Shown here in pieces: positions 11,067-21,547 of a DNA stretch of 64,000 bases (position 1 is its first letter; each line of letters starts with the position of its first letter). Source of the DNA: Litsea cubeba (lineage: Eukaryota; Streptophyta; Magnoliopsida; Laurales; Lauraceae); NCBI GenBank assembly GCA_012931725.1, contig CM022944.1, forward strand, positions 61,848,600 through 61,912,599, read 5' to 3'. The translations under genes were made by a program, and so were the position numbers. The notes under the pieces are model-generated. The model was not told the DNA's origin and searched no databases. It saw only the letters and a list, made by a program, of their open reading frames with translations.

Positions 11067-11154
11067 CTAAAGGGGGGAAACGGCGGAGTTAAACCCTAGA
11101 AGTCGAGAAACCCTAAAAAAAGAAAAAACCAGACAGAGGCACGAAGTTACTTAC
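11067..11154 (-). other. Predicted 5' UTR intron of the antisense gene
   Basis: On the minus strand a strong donor CT|GTAAGTAAC is followed by a T-rich tract and the acceptor CCCCTTTAG, two bases before the ATG at 11064. This is inferred from splice consensus alone. Confidence 0.5.
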
Positions 11155-11296
11155 AGAGATGAAAGGGTAAGTCAAGGACAGGTCCGGGCATGTCCTACGG
11201 TCGTCCTCGCTAGACAGATCTCGAGCAGCGGAGCAGAAATCGAAGGTGAAGGCGAAGGCAAAAAGAAATCAGGAACAAGAAATAAAGAAGACGACC

Positions 11297-11305
11297 CTAT
11301 TTATG
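11297..11305 (-). promoter_or_regulatory. TATA box for the antisense gene
   Basis: CATAAATAG on the minus strand lies about 230 bp upstream of the antisense ATG, outside the 3' LTR. It would place the start of transcription near 11270, giving a short leader that contains the predicted 88-bp intron. Confidence 0.5.
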
Positions 11306-11556
11306 GAAAGGGAACCCTCGTTGCGCGCCACTTTCGAATTCGAAGGGACGGATTTCGCAATCCGCACCCGTTCCATCAATGAGTCAACGCAATCAGTAGA
11401 GGAGCTACACGTGTAGCCGTCGGTTCGCTTCTCAGAACGGGCAGGACAGAGCATTTATTGCTTCAGAAAAGTTGAAGCGACACCAGGCAATGATCGCCGC
11501 ATCCCCAGATAGATTTTCTAGCTTTGACCACTAAAGGCTAGAACGCTTAAGAGGTC

Positions 11557-11569
11557 AAAAGCTAGGGGG
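11557..11569 (+). other. Polypurine tract of A
   Basis: AAAAGCTAGGGGG lies just before the 3' LTR start at 11574, the position expected for the plus-strand primer. Confidence 0.65.
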
Positions 11570-11573
11570 CAAT

Positions 11574-12461
11574 TGTGTGGGGAGATTTCCAGAGCTCCAG
11601 GATTACGCTTAATCACAGCCATCAGAAGGGACTAAGCACTATTACGTGCCATCCGCGTGCCGCCCACGTGGCGCCAGACTCGCCTCGGCTACCAGCACGG
11701 GGGGCCCGGCCGAAGTCAGGAAGGTCCGGGCCGCTAGCGCCGAGCTCGGCTACCCCAGGTGCTCACCTCGGCTGAAAGCTCCACCTCGGCCGAAGGAACC
11801 GGGACGAAAGCCGAAGCAGGAAAGAATCTCCACTCGCGCCCTTCGCCCCCCACGTCATCAGACAAGTGGAGGGATAGGGGCGCGAGTCAGTGAGACAGAT
11901 GCGACATCCAGCCGTCCACAATCTTCGCCAGATCCCTGACAGGACGGCATCCAGCGGCTGAGGCCAAATCAGGGCACGGCCCGAGGATAGATCCGATGGT
12001 GCCCCTACCGCCAAAGGCGCCCAACACAATCTGGCCCAACGTGACACGCATTCAATGCGATATGGGCCGATCCGACTGGCATTAAATGCAAAGCGGGCTG
12101 GATTGGACCGCATTAATTACTTTGTGGGCTGATCATGACTTCCCTGTCGAGTCATGGGACCTGCGCCAAGATATCATCCAAAGATACGACCCAAGCCTCT
12201 ATAAATAGAGCCTCATTCCACATGCAAGGTACGGACAATCCAACAGAAAGAGCCATTACTCTGTCTCTCTTCTTCCTCTCCTTCCTTTGTTCCAGTTCAT
12301 TCACTGACTTTGGCATCGGAGAGCCTTGCGCCGCCCAGGCAGGGTCCTCTGACCGTTTGCTCTTCCCTTTCAGGCTTTCGGGCGGCACCTAATCTTCATC
12401 ACCTTGGATAAGTCCTCTAAGGCACCCCAGTTATTGTGGGTCATTATTTTCTGCACCTACA
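11574..12461 (+). repeat. Element A 3' LTR
   Basis: 888 bp, TGTGTGGGG to GCACCTACA, nearly identical to 218-1106. Differences I noted include an extra T near 11689 and single changes around 11893, 11917 and 12164. Followed directly by the target duplication GCTGT. Confidence 0.95.
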
Positions 12462-12466
12462 GCTGT
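12462..12466. repeat. Target-site duplication GCTGT, right copy (element A)
   Basis: Exact match to 213-217 on the other side of element A. Confidence 0.95.
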
Positions 12467-13221
12467 CATGGTCCTTTGTAGGTGGTAATCCTGCAACGAA
12501 GTCCATGGTAATGTGCTCCCACTTCCATCCCAGTGCTTGCAATGGCTGAAGTAATCCTGGAGGTCTCTGATGTTCAGCCTTCACTTGTTGACACACTAGA
12601 CATCTCGAGACAAATCCCGCAATGTCCTTCTTCATGTTATTCCACCAATAAAAACTCTTCAGATTCTGGTACATCTTGGTGCTCCCTGGATGAATAGCAT
12701 AACGAGAATGGTGTGCCTCAACCATAATCTCGTTCCTCAAATCATGTACATCCGCAATACACAATCTATCCTGACAATATAGCACACCCTCCACGAGTCT
12801 GAACTCTGGTCTGTCTGATATGCTATCAATCACTCTAACTAACTCAGGATCCTCTGACTGACTGCTCTTGATTCTGTCCAAAATCTCTGGCTCCCAAGTA
12901 TGCATGTTTGCAATCATCACTCTCTCAGTCTGAGGCTGAAACTCTACATCTAAATCTCTGAATACTTCTGTCAAAGACCATTCCACTTGTAAACATCCGG
13001 TAGTTGCTTCCTTCCTGCTCAATGCATCTGCAACCACATTTGCTTTCCTGGGATGATATTTAATTGGGAAATCGTAGTCTTTGATATACTCCATCCATCT
13101 AGTCTGCCTCATATTCAAATCTTTCTGTCCGAACAAGTATTGAAGACTCCTGTGATCCGAGTGAACCTCGAATTTCTCTCCGTACAGGTAGTGTCTCCAT
13201 AGCTTCAATGCCATAACTACT
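12467..13221 (-). pseudogene. Chromovirus B: RNase H end and integrase, interrupted
   Basis: Read on the minus strand from 13221, an open frame covers the RNase H end (ALKLWRHYLYGEKFEVHSDH, then ANVVADALSRK), the linker, the integrase zinc domain (HHSRYAIHPGSTKMYQNLK to CLVCQQVKAEH) and the start of the catalytic core (WEHITMDFVAGLPP). The frame then hits element A and resumes at 217. The motifs match the D elements of this window closely, so B is a Tekay-like chromovirus. Its reverse transcriptase, gag and LTRs are absent: the sequence breaks at 13221/13222 against an Ogre LTR fragment with no visible target duplication. Confidence 0.9.
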
Positions 13222-14207
13222 ACTCAGGAGGCTTCACCTCAAATTTCAGGTCATTCCGACATCGTTTGACCCAGTTCAGCTTCTGACGGAAAATCGGCAG
13301 CTCTACGCAACAAAGTCTTCGGCTTTCTCGGAAAATTGGAAACTTTGCAAAATAAAATGCAAGGATTCTCATCAGATTTTCTACAGGGAAATCAGGCCAA
13401 TAAATGATCAAAAATGTCAAGGAAAAGTACAGAAGAAAAAAGAATAAAAAAACAGCAAAAACGGACACAAAACGGGACAAAAGTGGGAAACAGCAAAAAC
13501 GGACGCAGGGTCGCCAGCCCCTGCGACCCTGGGGCCCGGGATCGCCCGGTGGGCCCCGGGAACCCCATTTTTCGCCGTTTTTTCGCGATTCGAAGCGTCC
13601 AGCCTCTGGTATTTTCCAAAATTCATACTTTTGAGACACCAAATCCTCTGACATCCATCAAAAACATGGGTTAATCATCAAGAGTATCGAAAACAACATT
13701 GATCGCCACCCGGTCAACCAAGAAAAAGTGTGCTTTCTACCCGACCGATCGAGAAATTGACAGGACAGATGGTACCGACCCACTGTTGGCAACCAACACT
13801 TGAAGTTACATGGTCATCCGATGTCGATCTACATAAAGATCCATCGATGATCATAGCCAGAAGAATCTCAAAAGACGCGGCACGGCCCGCGACTTTTCAA
13901 CTTCTCGGCGACCACTTATTGCGATTAATTGACTAGCTTTATTACAGTTATTAATCCATTTCTTTGGATGGACCAATCAGAAGCAAGCATCCGGGAGTTA
14001 CAAGTCAAGAGATTCATGGCATTTAACCCATGAAACTCCTCCCATCATGGCGATTAAAGGCGATTAAATGCCCTCAATCTCCTCCGGCCAATCAGAAGCC
14101 AAGAAAAAGGAGTTACAAAATAAAGAATTCAATCTTGTAACTCCTCCCTTTATGTAGCTTTTTGACAATTAAGGCTTATAAACCCTCCTAAATGGCTACC
14201 TAAAAGC

Positions 14208-14217
14208 CTATAAATAG
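14208..14217 (+). promoter_or_regulatory. TATA box of the Ogre-1 LTR
   Basis: CTATAAATAG, also present at 38731-38740 in the intact LTR of Ogre-2. Confidence 0.7.
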
Positions 14218-14701
14218 GAGAGCATTCCAAAGAATTCCAGATCGAAAAAAACACAGAGACACAGACAAAGCACAGAAATTCAGAGAAGGAAAGAGAGAAA
14301 ACTCTGCGGATGTTCTACACCGACCACCGCTACAAGGTGACAAAAGTCCCTTGGGGGGTACCCCCCAAGGTCCTTGCCTTCTCCTTCTGCCTCCAAATGG
14401 CTTAGACATAGCTTTTCATCCTGTCTACTCGGCTTTTTATTGGACATAGGACCTCCTCTTGGTCTTTGTCCTCTAAAAACCTGATGTTATAGCCAAGCCA
14501 AGCGAATCAATAGCATCCTCTGTTCTCATCTACATGGATGATGGCGAAGTCCACATATGGCTTGCGACCGTCAATCTGAAAGGGTCCCCCACAATCTCCT
14601 GAGAAGTTAGATCCTCCTTTTTTTTCTTTTCATTATAGTTTGTATTTTTTTTAAAGAGACAAAAATCACAACTCTTGTTTTTCATTATTGATAAGGATTG
14701 T

Positions 14702-14800
14702 AAATCGGCTATAAACGCCAAAATCGGCTATAAACGCAAAAAATCGGCTATAAACGCCAAAATCGACTATAAATTCCAAAAAAATCGCCTTTCACGGCAA
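14702..14800 (+). repeat. ~19-bp tandem repeats near the LTR end (Ogre-1)
   Basis: Four degenerate copies of TCGGCTATAAACGCCAAAA. The same block occurs at 39238-39310 with a slightly different arrangement. Confidence 0.85.
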
Positions 14801-15053
14801 ATCAAGAAAATGTCTCATTTCTTAAATATATGTGCAATGGAAAACTTGAAAGAAGCTGATTTCCTTTTTACTTGCGAAGGTTGATCTCCGGATCACCACT
14901 TGCAATTCCAAGTAAAATAGAAAATCTAGCACACCCACACAAAAGAAATGTTGATGCACGCCCTTGCCCCCCGGTTATGAAAGGGTCGGACCCAACGGGC
15001 TCCTACGTCCGCCGACCTCGGTAGGACCAGGTAGGAGCGCGGTTCCATCAAGC

Positions 15054-15071
15054 TGGCACACCCGATGGGAC
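15054..15071 (+). other. Primer-binding site candidate of Ogre-1
   Basis: TGGCACACCCGATGGGAC lies three bases after the LTR end ATCA and is identical at 39568-39585. The TGG start fits a tRNA 3' CCA end; I do not assign the tRNA. Confidence 0.6.
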
Positions 15072-15299
15072 ACGTTCATTTGAGAACACAATGCTAGAAA
15101 TGAAATATTTGCATATCATATCTTTTGCTCTATGCTTATATTTCTTTTCTCGATTCCTTGGCTACTTTCTAATTGGTGGCCTATGTTGGGTTCCGCATCT
15201 AAAAAAAGTGAGATGAGATTTTTTGGAAATTTCTAATTCTTTGAATTCATTTCCACTCTTTCTCTTTTCAAAACAAAAAAAAAACAAAAAAAACAACAA

Positions 15300-15975
15300 A
15301 TCAGATTTTTCATTTTGGATTCAAAATTGAGAAACCTTGATTCGTTCCTATCGTTCATCGCGCTTGCAGAAATGTTGAGCCTGTTCGACTAAGGTTTTGG
15401 GCCATCGTTTCTCTTCGATGAGTTCATTAAAGATCTAAAAAATATATATATATAAAAAACCAAGAAAAAAAACAAAAAAAATCAGATTTTTCAGTTTGGA
15501 TTCAAAATTGAGAAACCTTGATCTGTTCCTATCGTTCATCGCGCTTGCAGAAATGTTGAGCCTGTTCGACTAAGGTTTTGGGCCATCGTTTCTCTTCGAT
15601 GAGTTCATTAAAGATCTAAAAAAAATTTATATAAAAAAAACAAAAAAAAGAAACAAAAAAAAAATCAGATTTTTCAGTTTGGATTCAAAATTGGGAAACC
15701 TTGATCCGTTCCTATCGTTCATCGTGCTTGCAGAAATATTGAGCCTGTTCGACTAAGGTTTTGGGCCATCGTTTCTCTTCGATGAGTTCATTAAAGATCT
15801 AAAAGAAATATATAAAAAAAAAACAAAAAAACAAAAAAATCAGATTTTTCAGTTTGGATTAAAAATTGAGAAACCTTGATCCTTTCCTATCGTTCAACAT
15901 GCTTGCAGAAATGTTGAGCCTGTTCGACTAAGGTTTTGGGCCATCGTTTCTCTTCGATGAGTTCATTAAAGATCT
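15300..15975 (+). repeat. ~180-bp tandem repeats in the Ogre-1 leader, four copies
   Basis: Units start near 15300, 15481, 15664 and 15839. Each has ATCAGATTTTTCAGTTTGGA, the phrase GCTTGCAGAAATGTTGAGCC, CATCGTTTCTCTTCGATGAG, and a variable A/T-rich spacer. The homologous leader of Ogre-2 has five copies and Ogre-3 has fewer, more divergent ones. Confidence 0.95.
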
Positions 15976-16194
15976 AAATATATATTTATATATATAAAAA
16001 CAAAAAAAAAAGACATAGACTACTAAGGTTAAACCAACTGCGTTCTTTGATCATGGTTGATTCAAGAAAAGCCTTGTCCAGAGTGTTGAGATAGCTTGAC
16101 TGTTTTTGGCAAGGGTCCTCCAAACGGGTTCATTAAGTAGAGATTTCATAAGACTGGGTTAGGAGGCCTATGTGTACTCTCTCGTCTTTTAAAT

Positions 16195-16330
16195 AATTTT
16201 TTTTTAAAAATAAAAATTTTAAAATAAAAAATAAAAAATAAAAAAAATTTCAAAAAAAAAATCTTTAAAAAAATAATAAAAAATAAATAAATAAAAAGAT
16301 TTTTTTAAAAAAAAATCTTTAAAAAAAAAA
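16195..16330 (+). repeat. A/T low-complexity tract in the Ogre-1 leader
   Basis: Almost pure runs of A with T blocks. Equivalent tracts lie at 33898-34085 and 40808-40910 at the same place in the other two leaders. Confidence 0.9.
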
Positions 16331-16335
16331 CTTCC

Positions 16336-16625
16336 GTCATTTTGGGTTTATATTGGAGAAATCTTGTCTTCTCCTTTCTAAGCACAGGCGCTCGCAGAAA
16401 TCACTGAGCCCGTGTTCAGATTGGAGTGCCTTTTGCTCTCTTTGATGAACCCGATATTGGCCTTTCAAAAAAAAAAAAAACTCATCATTTTTTGGATTCA
16501 GATCCGAGAAATTATGGTTCATTTCTTTCTGAGCACTGGCGCTCGTGGAAATCGCTGAGCCCGTGTTCAGATCGGAATACCATCTGCTCTCTTTGATGAA
16601 TCCAATCTTGACCTTTCAAAATAGA
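16336..16625 (+). repeat. Pair of ~145-bp repeats in the Ogre-1 leader
   Basis: Two units begin near 16336 and 16482. Each contains CGCTCG(C/T)(A/G)GAAATC, TGAGCCCGTGTTCAGAT and GCTCTCTTTGATGAA. They share a loose plan with the ~180-bp repeats upstream. A 35-bp local duplication (GCTTCTCGATAAGTCGAATT) follows at 16755-16825 and is single in Ogre-3. Confidence 0.85.
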
Positions 16626-17047
16626 GAATCTCATCTCATGGATGCGGTCTCAAAACATTTGTGTCTAGCGGTACTAGTACGCCCTTTCAGGGTCTACTGT
16701 ATTGCGACCGGCACATTTGTAGCTCCAACTTTATATTCTTCTTACATCGAGTAAGTTTTGCTTCTCGATAAGTCGAATTTAAGTTCACAAAGCTTTGCTT
16801 CTCGATAAGTCGAATTTAAGTTCACAATTGCTTCTAGCAGTCACTGGGACGCTCATTCTGGGCTTACCATACCTACGATCAGAACAATTGTACCCTCTAT
16901 GGCGTTTTGCCTTCTTCATATTGCTTGGGTCATCTTCCTCGAGCAATTTGAAAAGACAAAGTCATAGAACTTCCCATTTATGATCATTATATTATTGTGA
17001 TTACTAATGGATGTGGTCTTGTTTCAGAAAATTTTCGAAAACTAACA

Positions 17048-17102
17048 ATGGCAGCTTCACTAACCATTACCTTTGACGAGGACAAGCACCAACTCATGCT
17101 TC
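17048..17102 (+). pseudogene. Ogre-1 ORF1, first codons only
   Basis: MAASLTITFDEDKHQ corresponds to MAASLTITFDENKHQ at 34767 in Ogre-3. The frame then runs into chromovirus gag at 17103, making an accidental in-frame chimera. Confidence 0.7.
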
Positions 17103-17580
17103 GAGCTTACAGATTTAAAGATATTAACAATCAAATCATCGAGGATGCGCAAAGGAAAAGGCAGCACTACCAATGGCAGAAATCCAATCAAGGCAAGAGA
17201 CAGAGACAGAATCAGAAACCTCAGACACCGGCTGCTTGTATTCATTGTGGCAAGAACCACCCGTCACAAGAATGTTACAGAATTACATGAGCTTGTTACA
17301 AGTGTGTTGGGTTTGACCACGTAGTGAAGGACTGTCTGAACATCAGAAACCAAGACAATAGACCTCCATAGCGGCCCAGGCAAGCACCATAGCATAATCA
17401 ACAGGCAGTACAGAATCAGCAATGGCAGCCTCAGCAACAGAACCAGCAACAACCTCGTCAACAACAACAGAACCAGAATGCCCGCCCACCTCAACAACAA
17501 AGTAGAAATGTACAACAAGGAAGGCAGAATCAGAACAGAAACAAACCGCGTCAGCAAGGCCGCTCAATCACCTCAACCAA
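17103..17580 (+). pseudogene. gag: D1 gag, nucleocapsid end only
   Basis: Begins abruptly inside gag and carries a first zinc knuckle, CIHCGKNHPSQEC. A TGA at 17288-17290 replaces the Gly codon seen in D3. The second knuckle then reads CYKCVGFDHVVKDC, with Val where D3 has Gly. A Gln-rich tail with further stops follows. The frame differs from that of protease by one shared shift, also present in D2. The capsid part is missing because the array starts here. Confidence 0.85.
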
Positions 17581-18222
17581 GTGGACGCTAAGGCAGCAGG
17601 AGATGTTGTGGAAGGTAAACTCTTAATTTGTGAAGTTGAGGCTAAAGTGATGTTTGATCCGGGGTCTACCCACTCTTTCATATCTCCTGTGTTTGCTAGA
17701 ATGATTAGTGTGCCTGCTGGTGAGTTAGAGTTTGTCTTGACTGTTACAACTCCAGTAGGAAAACAAGTTGTGTGTAGTACATATTACCCTAGATGCTCAG
17801 TGAAGATAGGAGATGTCACTTTTCCTGCAGACCTCATCATCTTAGATATGCATGATTTTGATGTCATTTTAGGCATGGATTGGCTGGCGGGACATCATGC
17901 CTCCATGGACTGCTTTAGCAAGACTACTACATTTAGACTGGATGGGATATCCACCGGAGTGAAATTTCAGGGAGAGAAAAGGATTTCTCCTGCTAGATTT
18001 ATTTCAGCTCTTTCTGTAGCTAAGTTGTTGAGAACAGGATGTGAAGGAGTCATTGCATTTGTTTCCAAGGATGAACAATCCCAAGGGGTGGAGAACATCC
18101 CGGTAGTGTGCGAGTTTCCAGATGTTTTCCCAGAGGAAATACCAGGTTTACCACCAGTCAGAGAAATCGAGTTCACAATAGAATTGATACCGGGGACTGG
18201 ACCGATTTCTATTGCTCCATAA
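17581..18222 (+). pseudogene. D1 aspartic protease
   Basis: AAGDVVEGKLLICEVEAKVM precedes the active-site run FDPGSTHSFISP near 17653, with the catalytic Asp kept. ILDMHDFDVILGMDWL follows near 17850. The frame runs to a TAA at 18220-18222, which D2 has at the same place. Chromovirus proteases normally continue without a stop into reverse transcriptase. Confidence 0.9.
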
Positions 18223-20490
18223 AGAATGGCTCCTGCAGAGTTGGGTGAGCTAAAGTTACAATTGCAAGAGTTGCTATAAAAAGGCTTTATTAGGCCAAGT
18301 GTTTAACCTTGGGGAGCCCCAGTGTTATTTGTCAAGAAGAAGGATGGAAGCTTGAGGATGTGTATAGACTACAGAAAATTGAACCAAGTGACCATCAAGA
18401 ATAAGTATCCTTTGCCAAGGATAGACGAGTTATTTGATCAGTTACAAGGAGCAGAATTTTTCTCAAAGATAGATTTGAGGTCTGGATATCACCAATTGAG
18501 GGTCAGAGAATCATACATACTGAATACAGCTTTTCGGACTAGATACAGGCACTATGAGTTTTTCGTGATGCCCTTTGGACTAACGAATGCACCGGCGGTA
18601 TTTATGGCTCTTATGAACAAGATCTTCACTCTATATTTACACGAATTCACCGTCGTCTTCATTGATGATATTCTAGTGTATTCCAAGTCAAGAGAAGAAC
18701 AAGAGCAACACTTGAGGACTTCATTGTAATTATTAAGAGAAAATCAGTTATATGCAAAGCTTGGGAAATGCGAGTTTTGGCTAGAGCAAGTTACCTTCCT
18801 AGGTCACATCATCTCCAAAGAAGGATTGGCAGTCGACCCATCGAAGATGGAACCAATTGTTAAGTGGGAAAGGCCAAAGAATGTAACGAAGATCAGAAGT
18901 TTTCTGGGTTTGGCAGGCTACTACAGAAGATTTGTGCAAGGGTTATCATCGATTGCAGCACCTTTGACAAAGCTAACCCGGAAGAATGTACCTTTTGTAT
19001 GGTCAGAGAAGTGTGAGGCCAGTTTTGAGGAATTGAAGAAGAGGCTTACTTCAGCACCAGTTCTCACCTTACCTTCGGGCAGTGGTGGTTTCATAGTTTA
19101 TACCGACGCCTCAGGTGTAGGACTTGGTTGTGTATTGATGCAAAATGGAAATGTCATACAATATGGATCAAGACAACTGAAGGAACACGAGAAGAAATAT
19201 GCAACGCATGACTTGGAGTTGGCAGCTATTGTGTTTGCGTTGAAGATGTGGAGACACTATTTGTACGGAGAAAATTTTGAAGTGCATTCAGATCACCGTA
19301 GTCTCCAATACTTGTTTTCCCATAAAGAATTAAATATGAGACAGAGGAGATGGATGGAATACATTAAAGACTACGACTTTTCGATCATCGACCATCCGGG
19401 GAAAGTAAACGTTGTAGCAGATGCACTAAGCAGAAAGTCAGTCAATATGTCCAGTTTGCAAGGATTTTATAACTTTCAGCAATTTGAAGATTTGGGAGTG
19501 GATTTCCAACCTTTGAGGAAAGGGGTTATGTTGGCAAATATGACAGTGTCTGAGCCTGTCTTCATTAAGAAAATCAAGGACAATCAGATGCAAGATCCGG
19601 ACTTAGCCAAGTTTGTGGAGCACATCTCAGAACGCCCAGACTTCCAAATTGTGGATGGAGTTTTGTACTTGCATGGCAGACTATGTGTTCCAAAGATAGA
19701 TGACTTGAGAAATGAGATCATTGTTGAAGCTCACAACACAAGGTACTCTATGCACCCGGGGAGTACGAAGATGTACCACAACCTAAAGAGTAGATTTTGG
19801 TGGAATAACATGAAGAAAGAAATAGCAGCATTCATATCGAGATGCATGACTTGTCAGTTGGTGAAGGCAGAACATCAGAAGCAATCAGGTCTTTTGCAGC
19901 CATTGGAAATCCTGGAGTGGAAATGGGAACACCTAACTATGGACTTTATCTCGGGATTGCCCACTACAAGCAGAGGGAATAATGCAATTTGGGTCATAGT
20001 GGACCGTTTAATAAAGTCTGCACATTTTATTCCTTTAAAGACCGAAAAGAAGATGCACATTCTATCCCTAGCTGAAGCCTTTGTGAGAAAAATTGTCAGC
20101 CGACACGGTCAGCCGGTCTCCATTGCCTCAGACCGAGACAGCAGATTTGTTTCGAGGCTTTGGAAACCCTTACATGAATCTATGGGAAAAAAAACTCCAA
20201 TTCAGCACAACATATCACCCGCAGACTGATGACCAGTCGGAGAGAACTATACAGACCCTTGAGGACATGCTTAGAGCCTGTGTACTCGACTTCAAGAATC
20301 AATGGGATGAGAATTTGCCTCTCTGCGAATTTGCCTACAACAACAGCCACCATTCAAGTAGAGGAATGGCTCCTTTTGAAGCGTTGTATGCAGAGAGTGT
20401 AGAACCCCAGTATGTTGGGAAGAAGTCGCAGAATGCAGTTTTCATGGACCGTCGTTGGTTGGAGAAACAAGTGATAAAGTTAAGCTTATT
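18223..20490 (+). pseudogene. D1 reverse transcriptase, RNase H and integrase
   Basis: Reverse transcriptase motifs are PWGAPVLFVKKKDGSLRMCI, FVMPFGLTNAPAVF and the catalytic FIDD at 18658-18669. RNase H shows VYTDASGVGLGCVL and HDLELAAIVFALKMWRHYLY. Integrase shows the HHCC zinc domain (MHPGSTKMYHNLKSRFWW, CMTCQLVKAEH), the core D in TMDFISGLP, DRDSRF and ERTIQTLEDM. Stops: TAA at 18277-18279 (D1 only), TAA at 18304-18306 and TAA at 18727-18729 (both shared with D2). An extra A in the run near 20190 shifts the integrase frame in D1 only. It is a dead copy of the polymerase and insertion enzymes. Confidence 0.9.
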
Positions 20491-21026
20491 TTAATAATGA
20501 ACGACTGAAAATTACAAGAAGCCGGCAGGAAAGTTATGCCGTTGTTCGAAGGAAGGATCTACAGTTTCAAGTTGGAGACAAGGTATTTTTGAAGGTATCT
20601 CCGGTCAGAGGAACACTAAGATTTGGACAGAAGGGTAAATTATCAAAGAGATTCATTGGACCGCATGAGATCCTGAGTCGTGTCGGAGAAGTAGCATATA
20701 GATTAGCTTTGCCTCCAGAACTTTCGAGTGTACATAATGTGTTTCACGTGTCAGTGCTAAGGAAATATGTCTCGGACCCTTCACACGTGCTACATCACGA
20801 ACCGTTGGAAGTTCGAGAAGATGCCCCCTACATCGAGAAACCGGCAGAGATTATTGACACTAAAGAGCAATAGTTGAGAAACAGAACAATTCAGTGGTTA
20901 AAGATTCGTTGGGAGAATCATGGACCGGAAGAGGCCACTTGGGAACTTCGTGATCAGGTCCAGAAGAAATACCCTCAATTCTTTCCAGAGGTTAGTGATC
21001 ATTTGGAGGACCAAATGTGGTTTTAA
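20491..21026 (+). pseudogene. D1 integrase C-terminus and chromodomain
   Basis: GPF-region motifs (KRFIGPHEILSRVGEVAYRL, NVFHVSVLRKY) lead into a chromodomain at about 20845-20995, seen as WLKIRWENHGPEEATWEL. Chromodomains on plant integrases are thought to steer insertion to marked chromatin, and define the chromoviruses. A TAG at 20871-20873 splits the domain, and stops near 20492 precede it; both are present in D2. The last TAA is at 21024-21026, directly before the polypurine tract GGGGTGGAGGA. Confidence 0.88.
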
Positions 21027-21539
21027 GGGGTGGAGGATGTCAGACCCCAACCTAGGTTCGGTATTTTCAATTGTTATTTTAATCAAGATTAGTGTATAAG
21101 TGGGTTTAGTGGATGATTAGCTTAATTTTAAGCTAGAACAGACTTTTGTATAGCTTTGGGGATTTTCGAGAACCGATAGATTTAGTTTGACGCAGGACGG
21201 GGCGCCCGTGTGTTGCGTGTGAGATTGGGGAAATTTATTCCTATTTTGGAAAAATTCCAATTTTCACTTCTTTCGACTCATTTTATTGTTTTATATAACT
21301 TTCATGTTTTATCAAATTTCATTTGAGGCTCAGAAATCACGTTTTTCGATGAAAAGGGCAAAACTGGCCTTTCACACAAAATCTGTACCCAAATTTCGAA
21401 AATTTCATAAATTGGCAAAAATATACGTTTTGGATAGTAGATTTGTCGTTGAACGATTTTTTCTCCTTCGTCATCGTCATTTGGGGCCCGCAAATGTCAT
21501 TTTCAGCCTTAAGAAGTTTGGGGCCCACTTATCACTTAG

Positions 21540-21547
21540 TATAAAAG
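21540..21547 (+). promoter_or_regulatory. TATA box of D LTR1
   Basis: TATAAAAG, followed by a CT-rich leader; repeated at 29511-29518 in LTR2. Confidence 0.7.

Larger units (their letters stand above)
218..12461 (+). mobile_element. Element A: complete Ty3/gypsy Tat-lineage (Retand-like) retrotransposon
   Basis: Two LTRs of about 0.89 kb flank an 11.4 kb body, and GCTGT duplications bound the whole. Order of parts: LTR, primer site, gag, protease, reverse transcriptase, RNase H, second RNase H, integrase, 59-bp tandem repeat, long 3' region with an antisense gene, polypurine tract, LTR. A second archaeal-type RNase H plus an antisense ORF downstream of pol is known for the plant Tat lineage, especially Retand-like elements. 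My hand alignment of the LTRs shows roughly a dozen substitutions and about three small indels, so the insertion is recent. The coding genes nevertheless carry several stops and frameshifts, so the copy looks non-autonomous. It sits in the integrase of chromovirus B, opposite in orientation to that gene. Confidence 0.95.
13222..15050 (+). repeat. Ogre-1 5' LTR, lacking its first ~0.75 kb
   Basis: Aligns to 37705-39564 of Ogre-2 and ends with TTCCATCA before the primer site. It contains a GC-rich stretch with the phrase GTCGCCAGCCCCTGCGACCC near 13510, a TATA box at 14208 and ~19-bp repeats at 14702-14800. Confidence 0.85.
13222..17102 (+). mobile_element. Ogre-1: truncated Ogre-like (Tat lineage) element, 5' part
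   Basis: Collinear with Ogre-2 from 37705 onward: the 3' part of an LTR, primer site, repeat-rich leader and the first codons of ORF1. About 750 bp of the LTR start is missing at the left junction with B. The right end is cut in ORF1 at 17102, where chromovirus D gag begins. Neither junction shows a target duplication, so both look like deletion or recombination breakpoints. Confidence 0.85.

Noticed and set aside
15300..15975. CRISPR-like regular repeats
   Set aside because: Units are long (~140-180 bp) with A/T spacers in a plant retrotransposon leader; nothing CRISPR-associated is present.
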